Made by a program: the position numbers and the translations under genes | Assembly: GCF_040253635.1 (NCBI RefSeq) | Contig: NZ_JBEJGX010000003.1 | Span: 1,116,001 to 1,180,000, forward strand | From: Streptomyces sp. Edi2 | GTDB lineage: Bacteria; Actinomycetota; Actinomycetes; Streptomycetales; Streptomycetaceae | Length of the DNA stretch: 64,000 bases | Direction of reading: 5' to 3' | Notes under the pieces: generated by a model | Seen by the model: the letters and a program-made list of their open reading frames with translations, nothing else | Told to the model about the DNA's origin: nothing | The model's database searches: none | Shown: positions 44,465 to 52,840 of the stretch, piece after piece | Numbering within the stretch: position 1 is the stretch's first letter | How the letters are laid out: every line of letters starts with the position of its first letter

Positions 44465-45690
44465 CACCCGCCCAGCGGGCCGGCCGGGGACGGGAAGGAC
44501 GCGGCGGTGACCGGCCGGCCGAGCGGGGCGGCCGCGTCGTGCGCGGCCAGGAAGGCCTCGACGGCGGGCTGCCAGCCGTAGCCTTCGGCCCGGCGGCGGG
44601 CGGCGGCGCGCCGGGCGGGCCCGGGCCGGGCCAGGACGCGCTGGACCGCCTCGGCGAACGAGGGCCCGTCGTCGAGCGCCGTGTCGCCGCCGCTGCCGAC
44701 CAGGCCCGCCAGCGCCGATGCCGCGCTGGCAACCACCGGGGTACCGCAGGCCAGCGCTTCCAGGGCGGCCAGCCCGAAGGTCTCGGCCGGTCCGGGCGCC
44801 AGTGCGACATCGGCGCCGGCCTGCAGCGCGGCGAGCCGGGACCGGTCGGCGAGGTGCCCGAGGAACGCCGCGGGCAGTCGTTCGGACCGCGCCCGGGCCT
44901 CCAGGCGCGCCCGCAGCGGCCCGTCACCGGCCACCACCAGCGTCGCGTCGACCCCGCGCCGCCGCAGCTCAGCCAGCGTGTCCAGCGCCCGCCCCGGCCG
45001 CTTCTCCTGCGACAGCCGGGAGCAGAGCAGCAGCAGGACCTCTGCCCGACCCGCCCAGCGCCGGCGCAGCTCCGCGCTGCGGCAGCCGGGGTGCCAGGCG
45101 TCGAGATCGACACCGAGCGGCGCGCGCACCACATTGCGCACCCCGGCCCGGGTGAACTCCGCCGCCGCCCATGCGGTGGTGCACACGACCCGGCTGTAGG
45201 CGTGCGCCGTACGGCGGTTGAGCCGGTCCGCGGCGGCGCGGGCCAGCGGCTGCGGTACGCCCCAGGTGCCCAGCACCCCGTCCACGCTCTCGTGCGAGAC
45301 CATCACCGCGGGAATCCGTGCCCGGCGCGCCCACTCCCCCGTCCAGCGCAGCGTCGTCCGGTCGGAGACCTCCAGCCGGTCGGGGGCCAGCGAGTGCAGC
45401 AGCCGCTGGACCCTGCGGCGGTCGGTCAGCACGCGGTAGCCACCGCTGCCCGGCAGCTCCGGCCCCGGCAGGGTGATCACCCGTCCCTGCGCGGTGTCTT
45501 CGTCGCACCAGCCGGCCGGGCCGTGTGCCCCCGGCGGTCCGGGCACGATGAGCACCGGCTCGTGCCCGGCGGCCCGGTAGCCCGCGCCGAGTTCCCGCAG
45601 CGCGGTGCGCAGCCCGCCGGAGGCCGGCGTGACGAAGTTGGCGATCCGGACGATCCGCAGGCCCGTCCCACGGGCGTGTCGCGCGGTCAT
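44461..45690 (-). CDS. Glycosyltransferase family 4 (GT-B)
   Basis: The 409-residue protein has a GT-B layout. The N-terminal acceptor domain starts LRIVRIANFVTPASGGLRTA, and the C-terminal donor domain has LLLCSRLSQEKRPGRALDTL and the EX7E-type motif AETFGLAALEALACGTPVVA. It probably uses a nucleotide-sugar such as GDP-mannose or UDP-glucose on a lipid or glycan acceptor. The ATG overlaps the upstream glycosyltransferase stop (ATGA). The two are not near-copies of each other, so consecutive sugar additions are likely. Confidence 0.88.
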   Translation of the reverse strand: MTARHARGTGLRIVRIANFVTPASGGLRTALRELGAGYRAAGHEPVLIVPGPPGAHGPAGWCDEDTAQGRVITLPGPELPGSGGYRVLTDRRRVQRLLHSLAPDRLEVSDRTTLRWTGEWARRARIPAVMVSHESVDGVLGTWGVPQPLARAAADRLNRRTAHAYSRVVCTTAWAAAEFTRAGVRNVVRAPLGVDLDAWHPGCRSAELRRRWAGRAEVLLLLCSRLSQEKRPGRALDTLAELRRRGVDATLVVAGDGPLRARLEARARSERLPAAFLGHLADRSRLAALQAGADVALAPGPAETFGLAALEALACGTPVVASAASALAGLVGSGGDTALDDGPSFAEAVQRVLARPGPARRAAARRRAEGYGWQPAVEAFLAAHDAAAPLGRPVTAASFPSPAGPLGGW

Positions 45691-46814
45691 GCCGCCACCG
45701 CCGTCCGGTCGCTCAGCACGGCCTCGTAGTGGCCCAGGAGCTGGTCGCCGACGGCCTCCCAGGTGCGGCACTCAACCGCTCTGCGGGCCGCGGCACCGTA
45801 CCGGACGCGCAGCTCGGCGCTCCCCGCGAGCAGACGCACCGCGTCCCGGAAGGCACCGCCGTCCCCCGGCGTCACCAACAGCCCCGTACGGTCATGGTCC
45901 ACCAGGTCGAGCGGGCCGCCCGCCCGGGGCGCCACCACCGGCACGCCGGAGGCCATCGCCTCCTGCACGGTCTGACAGAAGGTCTCGTACGGCCCGGTAT
46001 GCACGAAGATGTCCAACGAGGCGTAGAGCCGGGCGAGTTCATCACCCGTACGGCGGCCGAGGAAGCGCACCCCGGGCAGCGCGGTCCGCAGCCCGGCGGC
46101 ACTGGGCCCCTCGCCGATGACGACGGTGCGTACGCCCGGCAGCCGCGAGGTCTCGGCCAGCAGCCCCACGTCCTTCTCCGGCGCGAGCCGTCCCACGTAT
46201 CCCACCAGCAGCTCCCGCCCCGCGGTGAGCGAACTGCGCAGCACCGCGTCGCGCCGCCCGGGGTGGAACCGTTCGGAGTCGACGCCGCGCGGCCAGAGAT
46301 GGACCCGGGGCACACCGTGCTCGGTCAGATCCAGCAGCGCCGCGCTGGAGGGCGCCAGAGTGCGGTCGGCGGCGCCGTGCACCGCCCGGATACGGCGCCA
46401 GGCCGTGGCCGCGCCGCCGCCGAGGTAAGTGCGGGCGTAGCGGCCCAGATCGGTCTGGTAGACGGCGATCGCGGGCACCTGGCGGCGGGCGGCGGCCGCC
46501 ATCCCCCGGGCGCCCAGCACGAACGGGCTGGCGAGATGGACGAGATCAGGGCGGTGCCCGTCGAGCGCCGCGGACAGCCGGCGTCCGGGAAGCGCGATCC
46601 GCACCTGCGGATAGCCGGGCAGCGGCATCGAGGGCACCCGGACGACGGGGCAGGGACTCTCGTGCGTACCGGCGGCCGGCGAAGGGCCACCGAGCGGCGC
46701 GATGACCAGCGGATCGTGGCCGCGCCGGACGAGGTGCCGGGCGGTTTCCAGGGCGCAGTGGGAGACGCCGTTGACATCGGGCGGGAAGGATTCGGTGACC
46801 AGGGCGACACGCAT
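45687..46814 (-). CDS. Glycosyltransferase family 4 (mannosyltransferase-like)
   Basis: The 375-residue protein begins MRVALVTESFPPDVNGVSHC, as in MgtA/PimB-type alpha-mannosyltransferases. The donor domain has VGYVGRLAPEKDVGLLAETS and YETFCQTVQEAMASGVPVVA. It is the first gene of the four-gene operon GT-GT-SGNH-oxoprolinase. The start at 46814 is set by homology; the ribosome site is weak. Open frame continues 77 codons upstream, but that part is repeat-derived (see the element at 46890-47200). The leader therefore contains a strong conserved hairpin. Confidence 0.88.
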   Translation of the reverse strand: MRVALVTESFPPDVNGVSHCALETARHLVRRGHDPLVIAPLGGPSPAAGTHESPCPVVRVPSMPLPGYPQVRIALPGRRLSAALDGHRPDLVHLASPFVLGARGMAAAARRQVPAIAVYQTDLGRYARTYLGGGAATAWRRIRAVHGAADRTLAPSSAALLDLTEHGVPRVHLWPRGVDSERFHPGRRDAVLRSSLTAGRELLVGYVGRLAPEKDVGLLAETSRLPGVRTVVIGEGPSAAGLRTALPGVRFLGRRTGDELARLYASLDIFVHTGPYETFCQTVQEAMASGVPVVAPRAGGPLDLVDHDRTGLLVTPGDGGAFRDAVRLLAGSAELRVRYGAAARRAVECRTWEAVGDQLLGHYEAVLSDRTAVAA

Positions 46815-46889
46815 ACCGCTGTTCTCGGCGTACCGTGCGTGGAGGGAACCAAAGGGATCTTTCCTGGCGGAGAACGTCCTGTGACCGTC

Positions 46890-47200
46890 CGCTGCGTCTG
46901 GTTTTTCTTCCCACGTTTTTGGCTGCCCCGCCGTGGGGGTTCTCGCCTGTTTTCCGCCCGCTGCGCGGTGCGCCCGCCGTTTCGCCTGGCGGCGGGCCGG
47001 TCCGCTGCGCTTTGCCGCCGCACCGGGTTTCGGCTTTCCCTCCATTGCGCCTGCGGCGGGCGGGGTCCGCTGCGCGGGGCTGTCGGGTGCCGGTGACGGA
47101 CCTCCGCGGGTGGGGTGCCGGACTGCTTCGCTTTACGTCCGGCACCCCACCCGCTCCGGCCCGTCCCCTCCCGTTGGGTGGGTGGGAAAAGGCCGGTGGG
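46890..47200 (-). repeat. Repeat element, left copy (minus orientation), with 17-bp hairpin at 47106-47154
   Basis: Read on the minus strand, the element has GGGAGGGGACGGGCCGGA and then a perfect 17-bp stem (47154-47138 with 47122-47106) around the loop CGTAAAGCGAAGCAG. After that come CCGTCACCG, ACAGCCCCGCGCAGCGGACC, CCGCCCGCCGC and an AGGCGCAA block, then CAAAGCGCAGCG units. It matches the right copy at 47345-47652 in opposite orientation. It lies in the leader of the glycosyltransferase operon. No gene is present between 46815 and 47653. Confidence 0.85.
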
Positions 47201-47250
47201 GGTGGCTGTGGCTGGTCCGGCGCGCGTCGTGGACGTAAGGAATGCGCGTA

Positions 47251-47320
47251 GGCACAGGGGAATAGCCATGGCACAGGGAAATGGCCCTGGCACGGGGATG
47301 GGCTGCGGCACGGGGAAATG
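47251..47320. repeat. Four short tandem repeats at the centre of the inverted pair
   Basis: About 18-19-bp units near GGCACGGGGAAATGGCC start at 47251, 47270, 47289 and 47307, between the two inverted repeat elements. Confidence 0.75.
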
Positions 47321-47344
47321 TCTGTGATCGACGCCCGCCCCCAC

Positions 47345-47652
47345 CCACCTTCACCATCTCCCCCACGGGAGGGGACGGGCCGGAGGGGCCGGTGTGTGGG
47401 ACGTAAAGCGAAGCAGTCCCACACACCGGCCCCGCAGGCCCGTCACCGCACCCACAGCCCCGCGCAGCGGACCCCGCCCGCCGCCAGGCGCAACGGCGAG
47501 AAGCAATCACGGCGGGACAGCCGAAAACGTGCCGAGGCAAAGCGCAGCGAACCGGCCCCGCGCAGCGGACCCGGCCCGCCGCCAGGCGCCACGGCGGCAA
47601 ACCCCCACGGCGGGACAGCCGAAAACGGGGCAAGGGCAAAGCGCAGCGAAAC
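47345..47652 (+). repeat. Repeat element, right copy (plus orientation), with 17-bp hairpin at 47385-47433
   Basis: This is the same element as at 46890-47200, inverted. Its hairpin has a perfect 17-bp stem (47385-47401 with 47417-47433) and the identical 15-nt loop CGTAAAGCGAAGCAG (47402-47416). The stem sequence differs from the left copy except for the last GGA. Downstream are two direct repeats of about 96 bp (47458-47555 and 47556-47650), both containing CCGCGCAGCGGACC, GGCGGGACAGCCGAAAACG and GCAAAGCGCAGCGAA. It abuts the 3' end of the HEAT-repeat gene. Confidence 0.85.
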
Positions 47653-47653
47653 G

Positions 47654-49069
47654 TTAAGACTCAGGCCCGATCCGGCTACGCACCGCCGTCTGGACCTCCG
47701 CCTCCTCGGCCGGATCGGCCGCAAGGCGGCGCAGTTGTTCGACGACCCTGTCGTCGCCCGTGGCGGCGTGCCGGGCGGCCAGTTCTCTGGTGGTCTCCTC
47801 GCAGTCCCACAGGCACTCGACGGCGAAGCCGGCCGCGAAACCGGGGTCGGTGGCGGCGAGCGCGGCGGCGGCCCGGCCGCGGAGGTGTGAGGAGGACGTC
47901 TCGCGGTAGATGTGCCGCAGGACGGGGGCGGCGCAGCCGACGCCGAGGCGTCCGGTGCCGTCGACGAGTTCCCACAGGCCGTCGGCGTCCGGGCCCTCCT
48001 CGCGGACGGTCCGGCGCAGGGCGGCCAGCACCGGTTCGGCGTCGCGGCGCCCGCCGCGACGGGCGAGCATGGCGGCGGCGGTCGCGCCCAGCGGGTCCGC
48101 GCGCAGCGCCCAGACCCTGGCCCGTGCGACGGCGGCCACGCTGCGCATCCGCGCGAAGGCGGCGAGCGCCGCGGAGGCCAGGCGCTCGGAGGAGAAGGGG
48201 TCGGCGACCGCGTCCTCGATCAGGTCGAGGACGTCGGGATCGCCGCGTTCGGCGAGGTGGTGCAGTACGGCGGCGCGGGCCGCGTCCGGTGCGCTGCGCG
48301 CGGCGCGCAGCAGCTCGGGGCGGTCCTCGGGGCCGGCGACGACGGCCAGGCAGCGGGCGGCGGCGAGGTGCCGGTGGTCCCCGCTCGCCGGCTCGGGGCT
48401 CTCCTCGGCCCACTGAAGTACCTCGGTCACGCTCCAGCCGGGGCGCGGCCCACGGGGCTGCATCTGCCGCTGCCAGCGGTCGAAGGAGCCCTGTTCCCCG
48501 GCGGCGGCCAGCCGCGGGCCGTAGTGGGGGTCCTCGGCCCACAGCCGCCAGGGCCGGGGCTCGAAGGCGTCGCGGACGGCGGTGGCCAGCTCGGCATCGC
48601 CCTCCTCGGTCTCCGGGAAGCGGGCGAGGACGGCGGGGGCGAGGGTCATCAGCCCGGCGTCGTCGTCACGCAGCGCAAGCTCGTCCAGGGCCCAGCGCCA
48701 GTTGCTGCCGGCCGCGGCATAGCTGCGCAGCAGCAGACGGGCGGCGTCCTTGCCGTAGGCGGCGAGGTGGCCGAGGACCGCGAGGGCGAGGCCGGTGCGC
48801 TCCTCTCCGGTGTCGACGAGGTCGTCGGGGTGGAAGAGGTGGCGTTCGATCTCTTCGAGCGCGCCGTCGAGCTGCATATAAAGGCGTGCGTAGTAGAGCG
48901 AGCGGTTCTCGACCTGCCAGTCGCGACGGGGATCGCGCAGCACGCTGTCGTTGAGTGCCGCGAGCGCCTCGGCCCGCGGCGCCGCGAGGGCATGCAGGGT
49001 CCCGTCGCCGCGGCCTCGCTGCAAGAGACCGAGCAGGGTGCCACTGGGCGCTATGTCTGGATCGAACAT
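47654..49069 (-). CDS. HEAT-repeat-like helical protein, function unknown
   Basis: The 471-residue protein is almost all alpha-helical with repeated Ala/Leu/Arg helical pairs (LLRAARSAPDAARAAVLHHL, LASAALAAFARMRSVAAVAR, LRGRAAAALAATDPGFAAGF), typical of HEAT or Armadillo solenoids. These usually bind proteins. It has no signal peptide or enzymatic motif. The ATG at 49069 follows MFDPDIAPSG homology-like sequence, but the ribosome site is weak. It is divergent from the PAS-PP2C gene. Confidence 0.78.
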   Translation of the reverse strand: MFDPDIAPSGTLLGLLQRGRGDGTLHALAAPRAEALAALNDSVLRDPRRDWQVENRSLYYARLYMQLDGALEEIERHLFHPDDLVDTGEERTGLALAVLGHLAAYGKDAARLLLRSYAAAGSNWRWALDELALRDDDAGLMTLAPAVLARFPETEEGDAELATAVRDAFEPRPWRLWAEDPHYGPRLAAAGEQGSFDRWQRQMQPRGPRPGWSVTEVLQWAEESPEPASGDHRHLAAARCLAVVAGPEDRPELLRAARSAPDAARAAVLHHLAERGDPDVLDLIEDAVADPFSSERLASAALAAFARMRSVAAVARARVWALRADPLGATAAAMLARRGGRRDAEPVLAALRRTVREEGPDADGLWELVDGTGRLGVGCAAPVLRHIYRETSSSHLRGRAAAALAATDPGFAAGFAVECLWDCEETTRELAARHAATGDDRVVEQLRRLAADPAEEAEVQTAVRSRIGPES

Positions 49070-49380
49070 GAGGTCAGCATCCGGTGCGGGGGACAGGCTG
49101 GCAACGGGATTTCCGCTGACCGGCATTCTTGCCGGTGACCGCGGGCCGTAAGCCTCGTTCCCACCATGGATCGGCGGAAGCGCCTGCAGTACGGCGGCCG
49201 AAGCCTAGCTTGGAAGCGGTCATTCCGCCGATTCGCCCCGGGATTGCACCGGAAAGCCGGGGGCATATGCCAGATGCACCACCGTATCGGGTAGTGCCAA
49301 ATCCCTTACGGACGGTCGCCGCCTGTGCAACAGTCGTTACCGGCCCTTCAGCCCGGCGCCGCCTGATCACGGAGTACGTC
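49070..49380. other. Divergent promoter region between the HEAT and PAS-PP2C genes
   Basis: No gene is supported in this 311-bp stretch, although the PP2C frame stays open to 49129. A weak TTGCAC-16 bp-TATGCC pair lies at about 49244-49271 on the plus strand. Nothing else stands out. Confidence 0.4.
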
Positions 49381-50853
49381 ATGCCGTCCCCTCTCTTCGC
49401 GGATCACCCAGCAGACCGGCCCCCCGAGCGCGACACGGTCGAGTCACTCATCACGCAGGCCCGCCGCCTGCGCGGTGACCTCGATGCGGTGCGCAGGGAG
49501 TCCGGGGAGGACACCGGCCTCCCGGCCGACCCGCAGCTGCGCTGGCAGCGGGCGCTGTGCGATCTCGCCGTGCATCATCTCGACGACCTCGGGGGCCATC
49601 TCGACCAGCTCAGAGAAGGTCTGCCTGCGGAGAGTGAGGACAGCGAGGAGGCAGCGCCGGAGGCCGAGCTGCCGGAGGCCCCTCCGGAGCCCGCGCCCCA
49701 TGAACGCGGCGCGCTGCTGCGCCGGGTGGGCAGCGCCGAGTGGAACCTCCTCACCGACGAGGTCAGCTGGTCCGACGAGCTGTTCGCGATGTTCGGCAAG
49801 GCACCGTCCGACGGACCGCTCACCCTCGACGAGCTGCCGTCGCTGGTCCACGCCGACGACCAGGAGGGGCTGGCCACGATGGTCACCGACTGTCTGGTGG
49901 ACGGCCGCCCGATCGACGGCGAATTCCGCATCGTGCGCCCGGACGGGGGCCTGCGCACGGTGCACATGGTGGGCGAGCCGGTGCTCGACGCCGACGGCAG
50001 TACCGCCTGCATGTGGGCCGTGCTGCGGGATGTCAGCGAGCTGCGCCGCAGCCAGCAGGCGGTACGCGAGACCCGTGACTCGCTGCACCGTGAGCGGCAT
50101 ATCGCGCAGACCGAGCACCGGCTTGCAGTCGAGCTGCAGGAGGCCGTGCTCCCCCCGTGGCGCGGCTCCCTGCGGTTCCCGCAAGGCGGTCCCGTCACCC
50201 TCGACCTCGCCGGGCGCTATCTGCCGTCCGGCACCCGTGACCTGATCGGTGGGGGCTGGTACGACGCGCTGCAACTCCCGGACGGCACCACACTGTTGAG
50301 CGTCGGCGATCTCACCGGGCATGGCGTCACGGCCACGTCCGGGATGGCGATGGTGCTCGGCGCGCTGCGCGGTCTGGCCGTCGCCGGCCACCGGCCGGGA
50401 CCCCTGATGTGCTTCCTCAACCAACTGCTGGACACCGCCGCTCAGCCGGCGCTGAGCAGCACGGTGTGCGGCCGCTTCGACGCCGCTACCCGGACCCTGG
50501 AGTGGGCCCAGGCCGGACACCCCGCACCTCTGCTGTTCCGCGGCGGCACGGGGCGCGCGCTGGACCCGCCCGAGGGTGTCCTGCTCGGGGCGACCTCGGG
50601 TGCGGCCTACACCCAGCGCACCGAGCAACTGGAGCCCGGTGACCTGCTCGTCCTGCACACCGATGGTCTCGTCCCCCGCCGTACGCATGGCACGGAAGCC
50701 CTCCACGAGGGCGCAGAACGGCTCCTCGCCCTGGCGCCGCGGTTCGCCGCGGCCCGCAGTGCGCAGGAGGGCGTCCGCATCGTCGTCGAGGAGTTCGGCA
50801 GCACCGATCGCGAGGACGACGCCTGTGTGCTGGTCGCCAGGGTCGGCGACTGA
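49381..50853 (+). CDS. PAS domain and SpoIIE/RsbU-type PP2C phosphatase
   Basis: From the ATG at 49381 (GGAG site) the protein has 490 residues. It has a helical N-terminal part, a PAS domain (about 115-230: GSAEWNLLTDEVSWSDELFA, GEFRIVRPDGG, MWAVLRDVSELRRSQ), a linker coiled coil, and a PP2C domain with LQEAVLPPW, GDLTGHG (Asp310) and DDACVLVARV. These enzymes dephosphorylate anti-anti-sigma factors. The usual GGDWYD metal motif reads GGGWYD here, with Gly292 in place of the metal-binding Asp. It may therefore be impaired or regulatory. No sigma-factor partner is adjacent. Confidence 0.87.
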   Translation: MPSPLFADHPADRPPERDTVESLITQARRLRGDLDAVRRESGEDTGLPADPQLRWQRALCDLAVHHLDDLGGHLDQLREGLPAESEDSEEAAPEAELPEAPPEPAPHERGALLRRVGSAEWNLLTDEVSWSDELFAMFGKAPSDGPLTLDELPSLVHADDQEGLATMVTDCLVDGRPIDGEFRIVRPDGGLRTVHMVGEPVLDADGSTACMWAVLRDVSELRRSQQAVRETRDSLHRERHIAQTEHRLAVELQEAVLPPWRGSLRFPQGGPVTLDLAGRYLPSGTRDLIGGGWYDALQLPDGTTLLSVGDLTGHGVTATSGMAMVLGALRGLAVAGHRPGPLMCFLNQLLDTAAQPALSSTVCGRFDAATRTLEWAQAGHPAPLLFRGGTGRALDPPEGVLLGATSGAAYTQRTEQLEPGDLLVLHTDGLVPRRTHGTEALHEGAERLLALAPRFAAARSAQEGVRIVVEEFGSTDREDDACVLVARVGD

Positions 50854-51026
50854 AGCACATCGCGGCAGGTGCGGGCGGCGGACCGGCGGATCCGGAGCCG
50901 GTCGCCCCGAACGCGTCGGCGCACACGTCGGCGAACGATCCGCCGGCCCACGGGTGAGGCAGCGGAGCCGCGAAGGATGTCACCCTTACGGATGACGCAC
51001 CGTCACGCTCCGTGCACCCGCCCGCC

Positions 51027-52556
51027 TCAGGCCGAGAAGGTCTTCCCGACTCCCGATCCGATGCCGGGGCCGAGGTCCGACCCCTTGGTCTTGGGCTTCG
51101 CCTTCGGCAGGACATGCTGGATCTCCTCACGCAGGTCCTGGATCTTGGCGTAGTTCGCATACTGCCCCGTGAGCCGGAACATTTCGCGGAGCCGGTCCCA
51201 GGTGCGGTGCGAGGAGTTCTCGCCGATGGACACCAGCGCCAACCGGGCGTAGCGGTCGGCCTGTTCGGGGTCGTTTCCGATGAAGCAGGCCGAGGCCATC
51301 GAGATGTAGTCGAAGATCTGCGACCGCTGGCGGCCGTTCTCGCGCAGCCGCAGCGCCCGCTGGGCGTGATGCTGGGCGATCCTGGCGGCCGACGGATCGT
51401 GATCGGCGAGGGTACGGAAGGCCAGCGCCTGCATGCCGTGCAGATCCGCCTCGTCGAACATCTGCATCCAGCTCGGTGGCGGCACATCGCCCTTGTCCGA
51501 GACGAAAAGGTCCTCCGCCTCGCCCAGGGTGCGGCGCATCGCCTGGCCGTGGCCCTTGGACGCCTGCGCCCAGGCCTCGATGGTGTGGAGCATGGCACGG
51601 GTGCGCGGCAGGGTTTGGGCACCGGAGCCGGACTTGGCCAGCTTCATCAGATCCAGCGCATCGTCGGGACGGCCCAGATGCACCATCTGACGGGCGGCAC
51701 GGGACAGCGCCTCGCCGGCCCGCGGGCGATCGCCGCCCTCACGCGCCGCATGGGCGGCGATGATGAAGTACTTCTGGGCGGTGGGCTCCAGGCCCACGTC
51801 ATGGGACATCCAGCCCGCCAGCACCGCCAGATTGGCGGCCACCCCCCACAGCCTGCGCTGCAGATGATCGGGGTGGCGATAGGCGAGCATGCCGCCCACC
51901 TCGTTGAGCTGGCCCACCACGGCCTTGCGCTGCAGCCCGCCCCCGCGGGCCGCGTCCCAGGCGCGGAACACCTCGACCGAGCGCTCCAGCGCGTCGATCT
52001 CCTGCGATCCCACCGGGGCCGCCTCATAGCGGTCGAGGCCGATCTGGTCGAGTTCGTCCAAGGAGTCGGAGGCGAACATGGCGTGGGGGCGGGGGGCGCC
52101 GGCCGGGGCCGGGTCGGTGTGCAGCCAGTCGTACATGGCGCCGGTGAGTGCGGAGCCCGCGGCGAGTGCGGCGCCCGCACCCACCAAGCCGCGTCGGTTG
52201 AGCATGAGGTCCATTCCCGTGAATTCCGTGAGGACCGCGGCGGTCCGTTCGGGAGCCCACGGCAGACCGTCCAGGGCCTGCCGTTTCCCCGAGCGACCGG
52301 TTCTTGCGAACCCGAGGTCCTCGATGGTTACGACACGGCCGAGGCGCTCGGTGAACAGGGAAGCCAGGACCTTGGGCACCGGATCGCGCGGGGTCTCCCC
52401 CATGTCGATCCAGCGCCGCACTCGCGAGGTGTCGGTCGCCAGCTGCGGATGCCCCATGGCCGCCGCCTGCCGGTTGACCATTCTCGCCAGCTCTCCTTTG
52501 GACCAGCCGGCCAGGCCGAAAAGGTCCGCGAGACGGGTGTTCGGCTGCCTGTCCAC
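51027..52556 (-). CDS. NsdA/NsdB-like regulator (HTH plus TPR-like helices)
   Basis: The 509-residue protein has an N-terminal HTH-like part (GWSKGELARMVNRQAA, TDTSRVRRWIDMGETPRDPV). A putative Tat-like hydrophobic stretch follows (RRGLVGAGAALAAGSAL), then a helical TPR-like body. The stretch AANLAVLAGWMSHDVGLEPT and AARQMVHLGRPDDALDL resemble the NsdA family, whose founder represses antibiotic production and sporulation in S. coelicolor. Whether this is the true NsdA orthologue cannot be settled here. The GTG at 52556 follows a GGGGG site. Confidence 0.75.
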   Translation of the reverse strand: MDRQPNTRLADLFGLAGWSKGELARMVNRQAAAMGHPQLATDTSRVRRWIDMGETPRDPVPKVLASLFTERLGRVVTIEDLGFARTGRSGKRQALDGLPWAPERTAAVLTEFTGMDLMLNRRGLVGAGAALAAGSALTGAMYDWLHTDPAPAGAPRPHAMFASDSLDELDQIGLDRYEAAPVGSQEIDALERSVEVFRAWDAARGGGLQRKAVVGQLNEVGGMLAYRHPDHLQRRLWGVAANLAVLAGWMSHDVGLEPTAQKYFIIAAHAAREGGDRPRAGEALSRAARQMVHLGRPDDALDLMKLAKSGSGAQTLPRTRAMLHTIEAWAQASKGHGQAMRRTLGEAEDLFVSDKGDVPPPSWMQMFDEADLHGMQALAFRTLADHDPSAARIAQHHAQRALRLRENGRQRSQIFDYISMASACFIGNDPEQADRYARLALVSIGENSSHRTWDRLREMFRLTGQYANYAKIQDLREEIQHVLPKAKPKTKGSDLGPGIGSGVGKTFSA

Positions 52557-52840
52557 GTCAAGCCCCCAGGTTCCTCGACTGAGTTGACAGTAACGGCCGC
52601 TGACATGGGCTGTGGGCATTCGCCAGGGTTCGCCAGGGTGCGCCAGATGGTCTGCCACCCGTAGTCACGTGTTCTGTAGATATGCCGCCCCCGGCCTGGT
52701 GGCGGGACCGCATTCCCCAGGGTGCGCGCCCTTCACGGGGACCCTGGATCGGCCTCCTGCACGGGGCCCGTTCACGGGTTCCCACCACCGGGCCGGGAGC
52801 GCACGCAACTCGCCGGCGCACGAAGGGATCTGTTTCACCC

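Noticed and set aside
38312..46814. An antibiotic cluster (resistance-type methyltransferase plus glycosyltransferases)
   Set aside because: No polyketide, peptide or other core biosynthetic enzyme is present, and the genes belong to separate operons.
46815..47045. N-terminal 77-residue extension of the glycosyltransferase
   Set aside because: The extension is translated repeat-element DNA, and family homology begins at the ATG at 46814.
46890..47652. CRISPR array
   Set aside because: Repeats are inverted, of unequal size and without regular spacers or cas genes.
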